Below, piece after piece: positions 1-12,032 of a stretch of 64,000 bases of DNA. The translations under genes and the position numbers were made by a program. Source of the DNA: Bolinopsis microptera (lineage: Eukaryota; Ctenophora; Tentaculata; Lobata; Bolinopsidae). The notes beneath the pieces are model-generated. The model had not been told where the DNA came from and ran no database searches. It saw only the letters and a program-made list of their open reading frames with translations. Every line of letters begins with the position of its first letter. Positions within the stretch are counted from its first letter, which is position 1. The stretch lies in NCBI RefSeq assembly GCF_026151205.1, contig NC_087072.1, positions 12,872,169 through 12,936,168 on the forward strand, in the 5' to 3' direction.

Positions 1-494
1 GTTATAATACTTGAATGACAACCCAAAAATAGGAAGAGATCAAGAGGCAGGTCTATAGGAAGAGCTTAAATGTAGTAGAAATGTTACCTACCCTCCGAAG
101 ATGTATAAGTAAAGTAATAAAACAGCTCGCGCAGACTAATCTTTTTGGATGGAGATCTCGCTAGAGTAACATGTTACTTGGTTCAATCCAATAACATATA
201 AAATTAAAGAGTTTAAGAGTCCAAAATAGGAATTTAACACAAATATATTATATTAAATTCATTCACTGCAACAATCACTCCATAAAATCATGTAGGAGTA
301 TTGATAAGATTGAGTTCCAGATCACCTATATTGCTGTGGATGCTAAAATCCTGACACCTCTATAACCCCTAAAAGAAACTATACGTGTCATGGGTAATGG
401 ATATCATTAGTAGGTAGTTATTGCAAACAGAGTGCTACCAAGTGCCACGTCTTATGATTTTCTAGAAATCAGAAACAAAAAGTAAAACTCTAAT
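1..494. other. No supported feature
   Basis: No open reading frame of note, tandem repeat or terminal repeat was recognised here. The stretch lies just upstream of a decayed LINE reverse transcriptase, so it may be further decayed LINE sequence, but I could not read any conserved motif in it. Confidence 0.4.
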
Positions 495-923
495 CAAAAT
501 GCTGAGCAGGATGAAGCAAAGACTTGAAGAAAAACTAAGAGACAACCAGAATGGCTTCAGACCTGGTTGCTCTACAACTTCGCACATTCTTGTTCTGTGA
601 CGAATTATATAGGGTCTAAAGAGTGTGAAGGCCACTATGATGTTTATAGATTTTAATAAAGCCTTTGGCAGTGTACATAAAGGTTTGCTTATTAAGATAC
701 TTAAAGCAAATGGTATACCAGAATACATAGTGCGATTGATCTACACAAACACAGTGGCTTAAGTAATCACAACTGCAGATGGTATTACAGGGGTCTTCGA
801 AGTCCTGGTAGGATCAGGATTCGGGAGTACTGCAAAGAGACACCTCATACTTGTTCATCATCGTGATTGACTATATCATGACAGTGGCTATAGATGATGA
901 CTTAGACTCTGGGTTCACTCTTA
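495..923 (+). pseudogene. LINE reverse transcriptase fragment, 5' half (interrupted)
   Basis: The plus strand reads as a broken non-LTR reverse transcriptase. NQNGFRPGCSTTSHILVL matches the finger-region motif seen as QxGFRPGxST in many LINEs. After a stop and frame change comes FIDFNKAFGSVHKGLL (the usual F-D-x-x-KAFDSV catalytic box, with G where Asp is expected) and then FIIVIDYIMTVAID followed by SGFTL. Several stops and frameshifts show it is dead. The reading stops at 923, where a 9.67-kb element begins, and resumes at 10591 after a duplicated CACTCTTA. The wording resembles RTE-like LINEs of marine invertebrates, but the clade is only a guess. Confidence 0.8.
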
Positions 924-1219
924 GGCACTATCCGTCGCGGAGTCGAGTCCGCGGCGGAGCCGCCGGACTCCGAGCGGACTCCGGCGGTGCTCCGCCAAAA
1001 TGTATTTACAGTGGACTCGAGTACATTTTGGCGGACTCCGAGCGGAGCCGAGCGGACTCCGCCGGACCTCTCCGCCAGACTTGAATCCGGCGGAGTCCGG
1101 CGGAGCTCGGACTCCGCTCGGACTCCGCTCGGAGTCCGCCGGACTCCAACAGAGTCCACTGACTTCCGACCTCCGACTTCCGACTTCCGACCCTCGGCTA
1201 AATTTGTCACGTGACATAC
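924..1219 (+). repeat. Left GC-rich terminal inverted repeat
   Basis: This is the left arm of the 9.67-kb element. After a unique tip it is a run of degenerate units around GGACTCCGAGCGGACTCC, then a short array of GACTTCC-type units, then a block ending GTCACGTGACATAC. The same order occurs inverted at 10102-10590. Several apparent open reading frames here arise only from the lack of AT-rich stops in the GC-rich repeat and are not genes. Confidence 0.9.
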
Positions 1220-1241
1220 TTGACCATTGTTAATGATCTGG

Positions 1242-1284
1242 CCCGGCGCGCGCTACTTCGTAGCACTTGCCGTCGGGCCAGACC
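1242..1284. repeat. Short GC-rich hairpin
   Basis: CTGGCCCG at the left pairs with CGGGCCAG at the right, with a second inner stem (GCGCTAC, TTC loop, GTAGCAC). The motif GGCGCGCGCTACT recurs near 8560, 9800 and 17070, so this is probably one member of a family of small GC-rich hairpin repeats. Confidence 0.6.
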
Positions 1285-2120
1285 ATAGAAAAACGTAGAG
1301 TTTTACTCCACATTTATGGAGTAAATCAGACATTGGCTACGACCTATGTCACGTGACGTACGCGCGCAACCAATTACAAGGCCAGAAATTGATCACGCTC
1401 AAAATGAGCGCTGTACTCCAAGACACGCGATTACGATTGGCCAAAACTGCGCCACGTGATGCGCTGCGTGATATATTTTTCAGCCAATTACGACGTCAGA
1501 ATTGCATCATCTGAGATGACCCATATGTCACATGGTATATCTATTAACGCGCTGAATAGATTTTAGCAAACTTTGGTGAATTCGCAGCCATTTCTCATTG
1601 ACATTACTCATTAGTTCAATACTCGATTTTGATAGATGTCGCTTGCTTGTATTTTTGCCAATGCTACATGCCCTAACATAACTGAGCTGAAATATGTGCC
1701 ATATAACTGAGCAATCTTATTTGCTGTTCACATCTGTTCCATTCCTCCTAGAATTGTATTTCTCTCAGATGTTGTCGAGCTTTTGCATTTTGGCATCGAT
1801 CAACAGTTTATTTACTTCGTATTATCACGCCCACTTGAATGATCAATCGATACTATAATGTTAGGTTTTTATTCCATCTGCATGTTATTGTTTACTGTTT
1901 TTAGCATTGCTTGTGGTATTACTATATTATATGATTGACTAAAGAAATTAGTCATGATTTAAATCAGAACTTTAAGCTGACATCTTATTTTACGCTTAAT
2001 CTATAATCATCAATGAGCTCTTGCTATGTTACTTCGAAATTCATAACATATCTTCTGAATAATCATTGTAGCGATGAACTCGTTAACAACATCCAACATC
2101 AGCTCCGTCCAAACTCTTTA

Positions 2121-3664
2121 CAATTAATTAATTATAGTCTTTTCATCTGAATTGTTTAATACGATTTAACATGATCTGTTTCAACATTGGAAATTCTAGT
2201 CGGATTATAATGGGACTCGGATTCAAGGTATGAGAATTGAGATTGTTAGGTTGAAGAATATGTATCAAACTGCAGTTTACTTGGTTATATTATAATTAAC
2301 GCCTGTACAAACCTTGTGGATAATTTACATTCTCCGCCCCTTGCAGTGTCGAACTTATCTCTGTACTAGATTCTTATCTGGCCTGAATTTGTTATGATAC
2401 ATTCCTTTATCCGACTCTATTGATATAAATTCTACACTTCTGGACAGTTTTAATACAACGGTTCCACTTTACAGTTACTTAAAATGTAACTGCCCATGAA
2501 TATGTGATAACACATTAACACGCCCCGCAGCTAAATGGTAATACATTTGACAGTACTCCCTGTTCCCATGGCAACCATAATTTTCTACAGAGATAAGTTA
2601 AACCTAAGAAGTAGTTCTGTTCACTTTTATGGCTAATATGCTTTGATTCGATCATACATCGGGCTAATAAGCTACAACATTACATATCCCCCACGGTCCA
2701 CCCCTTCCCCCTTTATCCGAATCTATTGATATCAATTGTACACTTCTGCACAGTTTTAAAATGACGGTTGACACTACTGCAATCATAACTATGATATCAT
2801 TACACTGAAAATGCGACTGCTCATGACAATGTGATAACACCCTCCCCCATCTGTAACCCCATCTGTAACCCTAAATAAATGTAAATAGACTACAATTAAT
2901 TAATTATAGTCTTTTCATCTGAATTGTTTTATACGATTTAACATGATCTGTTTCATCATTGGAAATTCTAGTCGGATTATAATGGGACTCGGATTCAAGG
3001 CATGAGAATTGAGATTGTTAGGTTGAAGAATAAGTATCAAACTGCAGTTTACTTGGTTATATTATAATTAACGCCTGTACAAACCTTGTGGATAACTTAC
3101 ATTCTCCGACCCTAATTGCAGTGTCGAACTTATCTCTGTACTAGATTCTTATCTGGCCTGAATTTGTTATGATACATTCCTTTATCCGACTCTATTGATC
3201 TATAAATTCTACACTTCTGGACAGTTTTAATACAACGGTTCTACTTTACAATTTACATCATGATTATTACACTTAAAATGTAACTGCCCATGAATATGTG
3301 ATAACACATTAACACGCCCCGCAGCTAAATGGTAATACATTTGATACACATCCGTCCTCCCTGTTGCCATGGCGACCATAATTTTCTCTTACAACTTGCT
3401 GTTGAGTTTTATGATATAACATAATATAGTGAAGGGTCATCAATCTGCAATTTACATCATGATTATTACTCTTAAAATGTAACTGCCCATGAATATGTGA
3501 TAACACATTAACACGCCCAGCAGCTAAATGTTAATAAATTCGATACACCTCCGTCCTCCTTGTTGCCATGGCGACCATAATTTTCTCTTACGACTTGCTG
3601 TTGAGTTTTATGATATAACATACATAATATATATAGTGATTAGTGAAGGGTCATCAATCTGCAT
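2121..3664. repeat. Stacked direct duplications
   Basis: A block of about 460 bp starting CAATTAATTAATTATAG at 2121 is repeated from 2893, with few differences and an offset of 772. Its end part is repeated again: units starting ATTTACATCATGATTATTA at 3250 and 3450 form two tandem copies of about 200 and 215 bp. Each copy carries the same TGTGATAACACATTAACACG and CCATGGCGACC motifs. No protein is encoded. The pattern looks like successive segmental duplication inside the large TIR element. Confidence 0.85.
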
Positions 3665-4734
3665 TCTGCACCGTACTGTGTTTAAAATGACGACATATTA
3701 GTACCATATTGGGTACTGCAGTTAACTTGGTTATATTATGGCTGTTAAAGCTAAAGTATGGTAGTTCTGCTCACTTTAATTGTTCTGTTTTAAAAAATCC
3801 TACATCTAGGGCGCTTTCGATATTATTATTAATATTGTAAAACCTTGCATTAATACTTTTACGATAATCCTCTGTTTCCATGGCGACAAACAGGCTAGAC
3901 TTATAAATTCCACGTGATGTAAGAGACTTATTTGCCTTGTAGAATATTTATTTCCCATGGGCCCACGTGCACACCGCGCGCCAAACGGTCACGTGGACAA
4001 ATTATCAACCTTATCGTGATCCTGTAACTCACACCATATGTGCGTATTTTGGTAAGGAGGAATATTCTTGATCTGGGTCCTGGGAACATTCCAACGGCGA
4101 GCCATTAACATGTTACACACATTAGTTACATATCATAGCATACAATTTCTTATTACACGCAGTATAGGCGGGACCTGTTATGTGTACAGTTAGCGATATG
4201 TAACTGTTATCAATATCAATATCATAAACACATGATAAAGAATGTAAGCTCAATAAAATTTAATTCATATATGCAGTGGCGTAACGTTGCCTGTTTTCAA
4301 AATTTGTCGTTATTAAGGTAAGTAAGTTATTCTATAATCTTGCATTAATTATATTTATTTAATAGCAAGGGTTAATCAAGTGTAAGATGATAAACATCAT
4401 GGACTCGACGATACCAATAACCAGACGACATCTCACATCAGTATTCGCTATGTGGACAGGCAAGTTATTAAATTACTGCTACTTATTATAGGTGGCTGTC
4501 AACTAAATTTTTATTAATTTAGAGAATAACACCCAATCAGACGATTTTGCGTTCGTAGGTTATACTTTCGTGCTTTCACTGTAGATTGTTACAGTGATAG
4601 CAAATGTTACAGTTACATTCAAATAACAGTAGTATACTGATATGTGTTTGGTATGAAACTGAAAGTAAACCAATATTATAATTATATCGAAAAGTAAACC
4701 ATCTTTTAAGATGTCTAGCGTTTTAATCTTACTA

Positions 4735-5040
4735 GCAGGAACCCGTATAACCCTAAAATAGTGTCAAGACTCAAGAGACTAAATAATTATTACCTATTTA
4801 ATTCGCGTTTTTGACACCACTTGGGGGTTCAAATTTTGGGCTCTAAAACTCGTATTCCTTGGCCAATTTTTTGTTTTTTCATGCTGATTTGGAGGCCATT
4901 AAAGCATTTGACCCAGTCAAAAAAGTATCAGTTGTATATCTTTTACGGAAAGTCGCGTTAAAGTTGATGCCGTGGTGTCAGTAAAATGGTACGGATATAC
5001 ACATCCATATATATCGTCTCGCTTTATATATAGTAAGATT
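4735..5040 (-). repeat. Interspersed repeat T, copy 1
   Basis: About 306 bp, bounded by AATCTTACTA and its complement TAGTAAGATT. The same sequence occurs inverted at 32429-34653 (split by a Penelope-like element) and partly at 37012-37190. Shared landmarks are TATATAAAGCGAGACGATA, CATTTTACTGACACCACG and GGGTTCCTGCTAGTA. It looks like a short non-autonomous DNA element; no coding capacity is seen. Confidence 0.8.
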
Positions 5041-6164
5041 ATGGCGAATCTTTTCATCGTGTGGCAAACTTGGCTCTAGCCGTTTTAGAATGGTACAGTT
5101 ATCCCTAGTTTTCAGTTATCCCTAGAACGAATAATCGATCGAAAGTTATAATTCCACAGAAAGGTAACCACAATTTAAAAACCCTAAAACATATTCGTTC
5201 TTACACCGGTTGACTTGACGATCTTATATTTTTTGTATACTATCATGATAGCAACTACTGTAACCATTATTAACTAGCGTAATTACTGAAGTTAACTGTT
5301 TCGATTCAGTTTATTAATTTATTTTACTATTAAACTCTAGCTATACGATACTTAACGCGAAACATAATTGAACACGTTACATACCGTCTAGCTAAGACCA
5401 AAGAATCCATTGACCATTACAGCTGTTTCGTACTGCAGTATATGAATATCACCTCAGACCGTGTTACTTTATCAAGTCTTTGTTTTAGCTGGACGGTATG
5501 AACTGAAGTTCGACTCTGTCGTTTCATTGGATTTGTTCAAAACATTTTGTCAGATTACGTAGTCACATTCATATAAAATTTGATAATTCTAATAATTACT
5601 GTACTGGTAAATAATATTGTATTATTATGTACACTAAATTTAACAAGCAACCACAATGGATCCCAAGCAAGCTGTCAATTAAGCCTTTAGTTTTCGAACT
5701 GCAGTGCGTGTCTTAGACAAGTCCAGGTACTCACGTACTTTAATTAGACACAGTCTAACTCTAATTATAATGCGTGAGTACCTCGACTCTTTCAGTTCTT
5801 GCACATTTTCATGACGTAAAGTCGGCAGTACTTTGATTGACAAACGAGAAATTATCTATTTCCGTATTATATCTTGTCCGATGTTCATTACTTTCAATTT
5901 AATTATGAATTGTTCAGTGAACTTAGTACTCACGAGGTTTGGATGATTTATTTGAAACGAACGGACTTCCATTATAATCTAAATTCAAATTAAACACATA
6001 AATAACACAATTCAAAATAGATTAGTGTTGGACATTTTGCAAGACTTCAACATTTATTGATTTATGCTTTATGGACAAGCTCAGTATAATTCTTAAGATG
6101 ATCAGGTGACGCGTTACGTGCCGTCTATACTCTATAAATGTATAATAGTTAGGATCGAATACTT

Positions 6165-6480
6165 TATACTGGATCACGTACTGCAATACATGCCGTCTAG
6201 CTAGTATCAAATACTGGATCACGTACTGCAATACGTGCTGTCTAGCTATTATTAAATACTGCAGATCTCGTACTGCAATACGTGCTGACTAGCTAGTATT
6301 AAATACTGGATCACGTACTGCAATACGTGCTGACTAGCTAGTATCAAATACTGGATCACGTACTGCAATACGTGCTGACTAGCTATTATTAAATACTGGA
6401 TCACGTACTGCAATACGTGCTGACTAGCTAGTATCAAATACTGAATCACGTACTGCAATACGTGCTGTCAAGGCAGAACA
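6165..6480. repeat. 45-bp tandem repeat array (about 7 copies)
   Basis: Units of 45 bp begin TACTGGATCACGTACTGCAA and continue with ATACGTGCTGACTAGCTAG; they start near 6167, 6212, 6257, 6304, 6349, 6394 and 6439. Because 45 is divisible by three, the minus strand reads as repeated 15-residue peptides, but these are a by-product of the array. Related single units (CCGTCTAGCTA) lie near 5390 and 6520. No spacers are present, so this is not a CRISPR array. Confidence 0.9.
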
Positions 6481-7106
6481 AAGACTCCATCACGTAATCG
6501 ACTACGTAACGCGTAACGTACTGTCTAGCTATGAGCTAGGGTCTAAGTTTCCGGGTTGTTTTGGATCACCCTGTGAATCTGCATTGCCGCCAAATTGATG
6601 GTGTGCAAAGAACCAATAACTAACGTTGAGTAACATTTATTATTTTCAGGTACCTAGAGTTTCAGTGTCTGAACTCTGAAATCCCTATAACCTACTCTTG
6701 CCCTCAGTCAGACTGCTGTTCAAACTAAGACAAGTTCTAGTTAAGTTTGAGATCAAGATTTAACTATTGAAGTATGTATAAATTGTATAAATTGCATGTA
6801 TAAATTAAAAAAGATTCCGTTCCTTGAATGACTTTAAAACATTTGAACATCAAATTTTTTACTGAGATACAGAGGGATTCGAATTTTTCTCTTCAATCTT
6901 ATTAGTTCTATCAATAATATTCTGATTTTGTTACAGGTCGACTGCAGGGCGCAGGCAACGACTGGCAACCGGAGATCAGAAATTCAGCTTGATCAGACTA
7001 AAGTATGCTTCATGATGAAAAACGAAAGACATCAAACTTGGTCAAATGGTATACAGATCAACGATTGGACATTCCTTCTACTTTAATGCTACATCAACAT
7101 GTAATA

Positions 7107-7867
7107 CAGGGTGGGCCAAAAGTCAGTGTGCAAACGTTGGCCTTAATAGCTCAGTCACTGAGTGCCCAATTGAAATACTTCCTTCTGGTATGACTTAGTA
7201 CCACCACTGGTTCGAGGAATTTGTCAACTCGAAAAATATTCGCGTTCATTTTTTTCAAATGGAGGTTCATTTTCACATTTATTTGATAGTTTGGATAGTC
7301 GGATCAAGCTAAATGTTATTGAATTGTGTTTGGCCATTCGAATTACGTTTGTCCTGAAAGAATTAGAACTGTAGCTTCTCAGATGACCGAGATATGAAGC
7401 ATAACGAGTTTATTCATTACGTGTGATCAGGTGATTGGTTTACCTAATCACGTGCAGATAAGGTTACCCCGTTAAACATTATGGGAATTGTTAAGGGTGC
7501 CCAATTAAGGTGTCGTGTCACGGTGTCACATAATCACCCAGTCAATATTGTTAACGAGATACAGAAAATGCTTGATAACTTCTTCATTTCTAATCCGTTT
7601 TGCCTCATGTTTTTAGATCATATGCAACATTTAATAATCTACCGTCTCTGAAAAAAATAGGCGTTCAGCATGTTCAGAGAAAACAATATAGGTGTTTGAT
7701 ATTGAATGGGCGTGGTCTAAAATATTCGAATTTTAAATTTTGACGACGGAATCCTCGAACCAGTAAGTACAGTATGCCATCTGCAAAGCAACAGCTCTCA
7801 AATATAAAACACGGCGGAGCTGAGGTATAAAACCCAACGTTTGCACACTAACTTTTGGCCCACCCTG
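7107..7867. mobile_element. Non-autonomous Tc1/mariner-type element
   Basis: The ends are CAGGGTGGGCCAAAAGT and its complement ACTTTTGGCCCACCCTG, and TA dinucleotides sit immediately outside (7105-7106 and 7868-7869). This is the usual arrangement for Tc1/mariner elements. Inverted similarity extends inward with gaps for more than 100 bp (for example ACTGGTTCGAGGA near 7206 and its complement near 7760). No transposase frame remains in the 761 bp. It lies inside the 9.67-kb TIR element, so it came later or was carried along. Confidence 0.85.
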
Positions 7868-8948
7868 TACTTGATAGACAATAACCTTCAAATATTTGTG
7901 AAATGTGAACACAATCCCAACCCTTCAATTATGATAGGATTTACCTCTACCAATATAATTATATATATATATTACAACTATGACAGTGGGTTGCATGTAC
8001 ATACGATGTTTCAGGAAGCCCGTGAACCCGGCTTGTAATATGCAATTTTTCAGCATTATCTGTGATAGCTGCACTGAAAGTATTTTGGGTGTCTCGTATT
8101 TGTAGTTTGTACGTGTGGAATTTACTCTTTACTGTTTATATTTCATATGTTATTTATCATATATTTGGCTTTTGTAATTGATCGTGGATGATTAAACTTA
8201 ACTTATAACTGTTGTGCATGTTGATAACGGTGATTGGCAAATGGCATACTTATATTGACTGTATTGAGTTATTGATGGGATGAAATGTATTAGAATTCTT
8301 GTTCTGCTTAAACAGACCGCTTAAAATTAACCAAGCCTATTTATTGAATGCCAACATAATGAAGAACTCAATCGATATAGCGAATTTACCAGATTACGTT
8401 CATATCAACTCTGTCCAGTATCTGTGCTGTCACAGTGTCACAATATGCTGAAATGATATAATGTGCTCGCGGTAACGCGCGATATTAGTCAAGTTTGCGC
8501 TAAGTTGAGCGCTCGATCTTTCGTTTCTCTCCCGTCTAACATTTCGAGAAGAAAGCGGCGCGCGCTACTTCGAAGAAATTTAGACGAGTAACATCCGTCA
8601 AGTGACATACAACATAGCATTTTGCAATATGGCCAGATGAAAAGGTCGCTAGTGATAAACCTTAACCATTACCCTCACAATGTCAATAGTGTACGACTCT
8701 AGTCCTAACTTTGACCCTATAATGTATAAACGTTGACCCTAACCCTCCACCAAACCGTCAGCAGCGAAATATCAATGTCATTGACTGGTCACGTGACCAA
8801 AACAATTTTTGTAATATTATCTCATATAGGGAAGCGTTTTTAGTTTTACCCTACACGTTGCATGTGGCGTCATTCGGCCGGATCCCAGCAAGCAAAAATA
8901 GTACGTCGACCATCACAGGACGACGCCAGCCAGCACTCTCTACGCTCT

Positions 8949-10074
8949 TCGAGCTCCGATCGTCCTGTGACGAAGTAAGGACGAAGCCTGAGGTCCTCAG
9001 GTTACATCGACCACCGATTGAAAATTCAAAGATTTTTTGACATAAAGGTCAAATGTAAAACTAAAATCTTGATGTTGATTGATTGACGACGTCAATTTTT
9101 GAGCACAGCGCGAGCGCATGCGGAAAAGGACCGCGTAGCTAGTCAAGATTGATTATTCTGTGGCAAATAAAATTCTCTTTTTCTTAAATTATCTTTTTCT
9201 TAATTCTTGTTCATTGAAATATTACCGCCAGCGAGGAGTCGCAGCTGCGACTGCAAGCCGTGTTACCCACTTCCCTGTACTGTATTGTGATCAGCATGAG
9301 GTTAATCAAAGTAATGTGTATCACTCGCTTCACTCGATCCGAAATTAAAGTATATAATCCTACAACGCCAAGCTAGTAATAGAGTTTTATGAAAGCACTC
9401 TGGCCAAGTCAGTGGATTCTTTTTACCTAATTTTACCTCATCCCATTAAGGAACGCGCGCTGGGTAAGAAGAAACCTAGCTAGAGTGGAAGTCGGCGCCC
9501 TCATTAAATTTTTGGAGAAAATCGCTCGCCAAAATTTGTTGGACCAGGACGATGTCCTAGCCTGGCAGCTCATTGCGCGGCGCGTCACAACGAGCTTCGT
9601 TGTTCGTCGACGTGCGACGAGCAACGAGAAAAATTGTGTGGCGCGTCGAGTGGCACATCTTAACGGGGGATACGCGTATAAATTTCGATCGCTGACGTAC
9701 AGCGAGCAGCACAGCTGCAAATGGCGTCAGCTAGTAGGATTTCATCCTACAAGGCACATCGCGTTTACCTAGCTAACCAGGTCATTTCCGCCTCCGGCGG
9801 TCGCGCGCTACTGCAAGCGAGAGGGCTATAGTTAGAGCAACACATCGCGCCACAAGCCAAATATTTATCAACATCTTGACTAGCTACGCGGTCCTTTTCC
9901 GCATGCGCTCGCGCTGTGCTCAAAAATTGACGTCGTCAATCAATCAACATCAAGATTTTAGTTTTACATTTGACCTTTATGTCAAAAAATCTTTGAATTT
10001 TCAATCGGTGGTCGATGTTACCTGAGGACCTCAGGCTTCGTCCTTACTTCGTCACAGGACGATCGGAGCTCGAA
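8949..10074. mobile_element. Nested inverted-repeat element, arms about 200 bp
   Basis: Arms of about 200 bp (8949-9150 and 9879-10074) are near-perfect inverted copies: TTCGAGCTCCGATCGTCC at the left is mirrored by GGACGATCGGAGCTCGAA at the right. The middle is GC-rich and includes further small palindromes, such as around 9585-9630. A second outer pair (8599-8629 and 10084-10112) also mirrors. No target duplication and no transposase were found. Open frames across the middle on both strands are likely chance products of base composition. Confidence 0.75.
9785..9842 (-). repeat. GC-rich hairpin repeat H, partial copy
   Basis: On the minus strand this reads TTGCTCTAACTATAGCCC, then CTCTCGCTTGCAGTAGCGCG and CGACCGCCGGAGGCGG. 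That matches the insertion at 54843-54952 and the copy at 11675-11744. Only one end of the repeat is present here. Confidence 0.7.
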
Positions 10075-10101
10075 CATAGCATTATTGCAAAATGCTATGT
10101 T

Positions 10102-10590
10102 GTATGTCACGTGACAAATTTAGCCGAGGGTCGGAAGTCGGAAGTCGGAGGTCGGAAGTCAGTGGACTCTGTTGGAGTCCGGCGGACTCCGAGCGGAGTC
10201 CGAGCGGAGTCCGAGCTCCGCCGGACTCCGCCGGATTCAAGTCTGGCGGAGAGGTCCGGCGGAGTCCGCCAAGCACTCCGCCGGAGTCCGCGGCGGACCG
10301 GAGTCCGCCTAGTGGCTTAGTCCGCGGCGGACACTCCGCCGAGCCGCCGCGGAGCCGCTCGGAGTCCGCGGCGGACTTTAAAGTCCGCTCGGAGTCCGCT
10401 CGGCTCCGCTCGGAGTCCGCCAAAATGTACTCGAGTCCACTGTAAATACATTTTGGCGGAGCACCGCCGGAGTCCGCTCGGAGTCCGGCGGCTCCGCCGG
10501 AGTCCGCTCGGAGTCCGCTCGGAGTCCGCTCGGAGTCCGCTCGGAGTCCGGCGGCTCCGCCGCGGACTCGACTCCGCGACGGATAGTGCC
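10102..10590 (-). repeat. Right GC-rich terminal inverted repeat
   Basis: Inverted counterpart of 924-1219, about 190 bp longer because the GGAGTCCGCTC-type units are expanded in the middle. The order of blocks is otherwise the same, ending at GGATAGTGCC next to the duplicated CACTCTTA. Differences in unit number between the arms suggest unequal exchange or slippage since insertion. Confidence 0.9.
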
Positions 10591-11074
10591 CACTCTTAAG
10601 CCTGCACAGGGTGTAGATGGATTTGTGCTGAAAATATCGCATATGTCAAATTCTCAGATGATGGTGCCCTTATCACTGATATAATTGAATGGGGCAAAAC
10701 TACTCCTGGACAGGCTATAGGAAGCAGCAAAAAGTGTGGGGTTAGTCTTGAACAACTCTAAAACAAATCTCATGACTCTAAACACTACAGAGGAAAGTAG
10801 ACTTTAAAGCTGTTCTGGAAACCAGCTGGAAAACGTACCTTGGGGGCTTTGCCATATACACTGGCACCTTGAACTAGTTGCTAAGTGTGGGGTACTTAAT
10901 GAACCTAACCATGGTGTGCTGAGCAGGGGAAGAACAGTCATAACTTATGTTGATAGCCTAAGGGCTGATACGGGTTTGAGTAACACTGGAGAAATCACGG
11001 GACGTATGGAGGATAGAAATCTGTCGAGACAGTGCATCAATACTCGGACGCTGAAGCCTAAATTAAGAGAAGTT
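10591..11074 (+). pseudogene. LINE reverse transcriptase fragment, 3' half
   Basis: Continuation of the LINE cut at 923. In different frames one reads FTLKPAQGVDG, then FSDDGALITDI (the usual F/Y-A-D-D box with Ser for Ala), then KCGVSLEQ and LVLNNSKTNLMTLN (the KVGLKxNxxKTxxM motif), then a connector region ending near LREV. Stops and frame changes throughout show it is not functional. The first eight bases repeat the left flank of the large insertion. Confidence 0.75.
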
Positions 11075-11674
11075 TAAAAGTTCACAATCATAATTATTAT
11101 TTAAAATTGCCTCTAATAGCTACTGATAATCAGCTTGATAGTCGTCTTCCAGCCAGTTTATCAGAAATAAATAAAATGCAGAACCTAACAAAAGGACTAA
11201 AATAACTCCAAGATATATTTCATGAAAATTACTAAATTTGCATTGGCGCTCGATTCCAAAGGATTTTTGTTAATGAAGCGTTGACAAAATGCGCGGCGCG
11301 CAAAAATTATCATTTGAAATTGTTTGTTGTTCAAACATATTTCATAAAATAATCTGTAATATATAGTTCTAATAGTGTATAAAAAAGAATAATCTCAAAA
11401 TATAACACTAAACAGAGCAAAAACGAGGATCGCGCAAAAATTATATCTATTTTGACAATTTCCGCGATTTTAAATAGGAACCATTTAAATATATGTAAAC
11501 AAAATACGCAAACCATTAAAATCTTGATCCATAAATTTTTAATTGTAGAGTCCCCGGTCAATAGTTTGCAAAAATAATTTTATATACGAAAATATAAAGA
11601 ATTTAAAAATTTATGGATCAATAAATTAACGGTTTGCGTATTTTGTTAATTATACTATATGTATTAACATTCGC

Positions 11675-11744
11675 TCTAACCAGAGCCCTCTCGCTTGCGT
11701 GAAACAAGCGCGGCACGCAGTACGCGTAGGCACATGGCTATGTG
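11675..11744 (+). repeat. GC-rich hairpin repeat H, shortened copy
   Basis: CGCTCTAACCAGAGCCCTCT followed by CGCTTGCGTGAAACAAGCGC and GTAGGCACATGGCTATGTGA. Compared with the copy at 54843-54952 it lacks about 40 bp in the middle (the GTAGCGCGCGACCGCC part). It lies in the loop of the foldback element. Confidence 0.8.
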
Positions 11745-12032
11745 AAATGTTTAGTGTTATATTTTGAGATTATTCTTTTTTATACACTATTAGAACTATA
11801 TATTCCCGTGCCATCTCTGCTGCCGGGTCATCCCAAGACTCTCCTAACCCACTGAAGGAAGACCAACTTCATGTCTCAGAGTATGGTCTAAAAAAACTTT
11901 GTGTTAACATAAAACTTGGCCTTTATCGTGCCTTTGGTATGAGATCCCATAGAATGCAGCCCTCTACTGCAGAGCGCTAGAATAACCCTAAAATTCAAAA
12001 ACAAACAAGCCTCACGAGATCAAGTCGCTGTA

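Larger units (their letters stand above)
924..10590. mobile_element. 9.67-kb TIR element with 8-bp target duplication
   Basis: The element starts GGCACTATCCGTCGCGG and ends with the reverse complement, CCGCGACGGATAGTGCC. It is flanked by a perfect 8-bp duplication, CACTCTTA, at 916-923 and 10591-10598. The LINE reading frame continues across the two flanks, which confirms the insertion. Terminal repeats are long (about 296 bp left, 489 bp right) and largely built from short GC-rich tandem units. The interior is AT-rich, with no recognisable transposase. It holds duplications, a 45-bp array, a repeat copy at 4735-5040, a mariner-type element and nested inverted repeats. An 8-bp duplication fits the hAT, P or Zisupton types. 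Long TIRs made of tandem units recall Foldback/Galileo elements of the P superfamily. The superfamily is not decided. Confidence 0.85.

Noticed and set aside
902-1233. Overlapping Arg/Ser/Pro-rich ORFs on both strands (also 10015-10642)
   Set aside because: All lie in GC-rich tandem TIR units that lack stop codons by composition; mirrored frames appear in both arms. Not genes.
6165-6480. Regular repeats resembling a CRISPR array
   Set aside because: 45-bp units are directly adjacent without unique spacers, in a eukaryotic repeat context. It is a minisatellite.
9433-9772. Two overlapping 95-codon ORFs on opposite strands
   Set aside because: They lie in the GC-rich middle of a nested inverted-repeat element; no domain motif and no codon or splice support.
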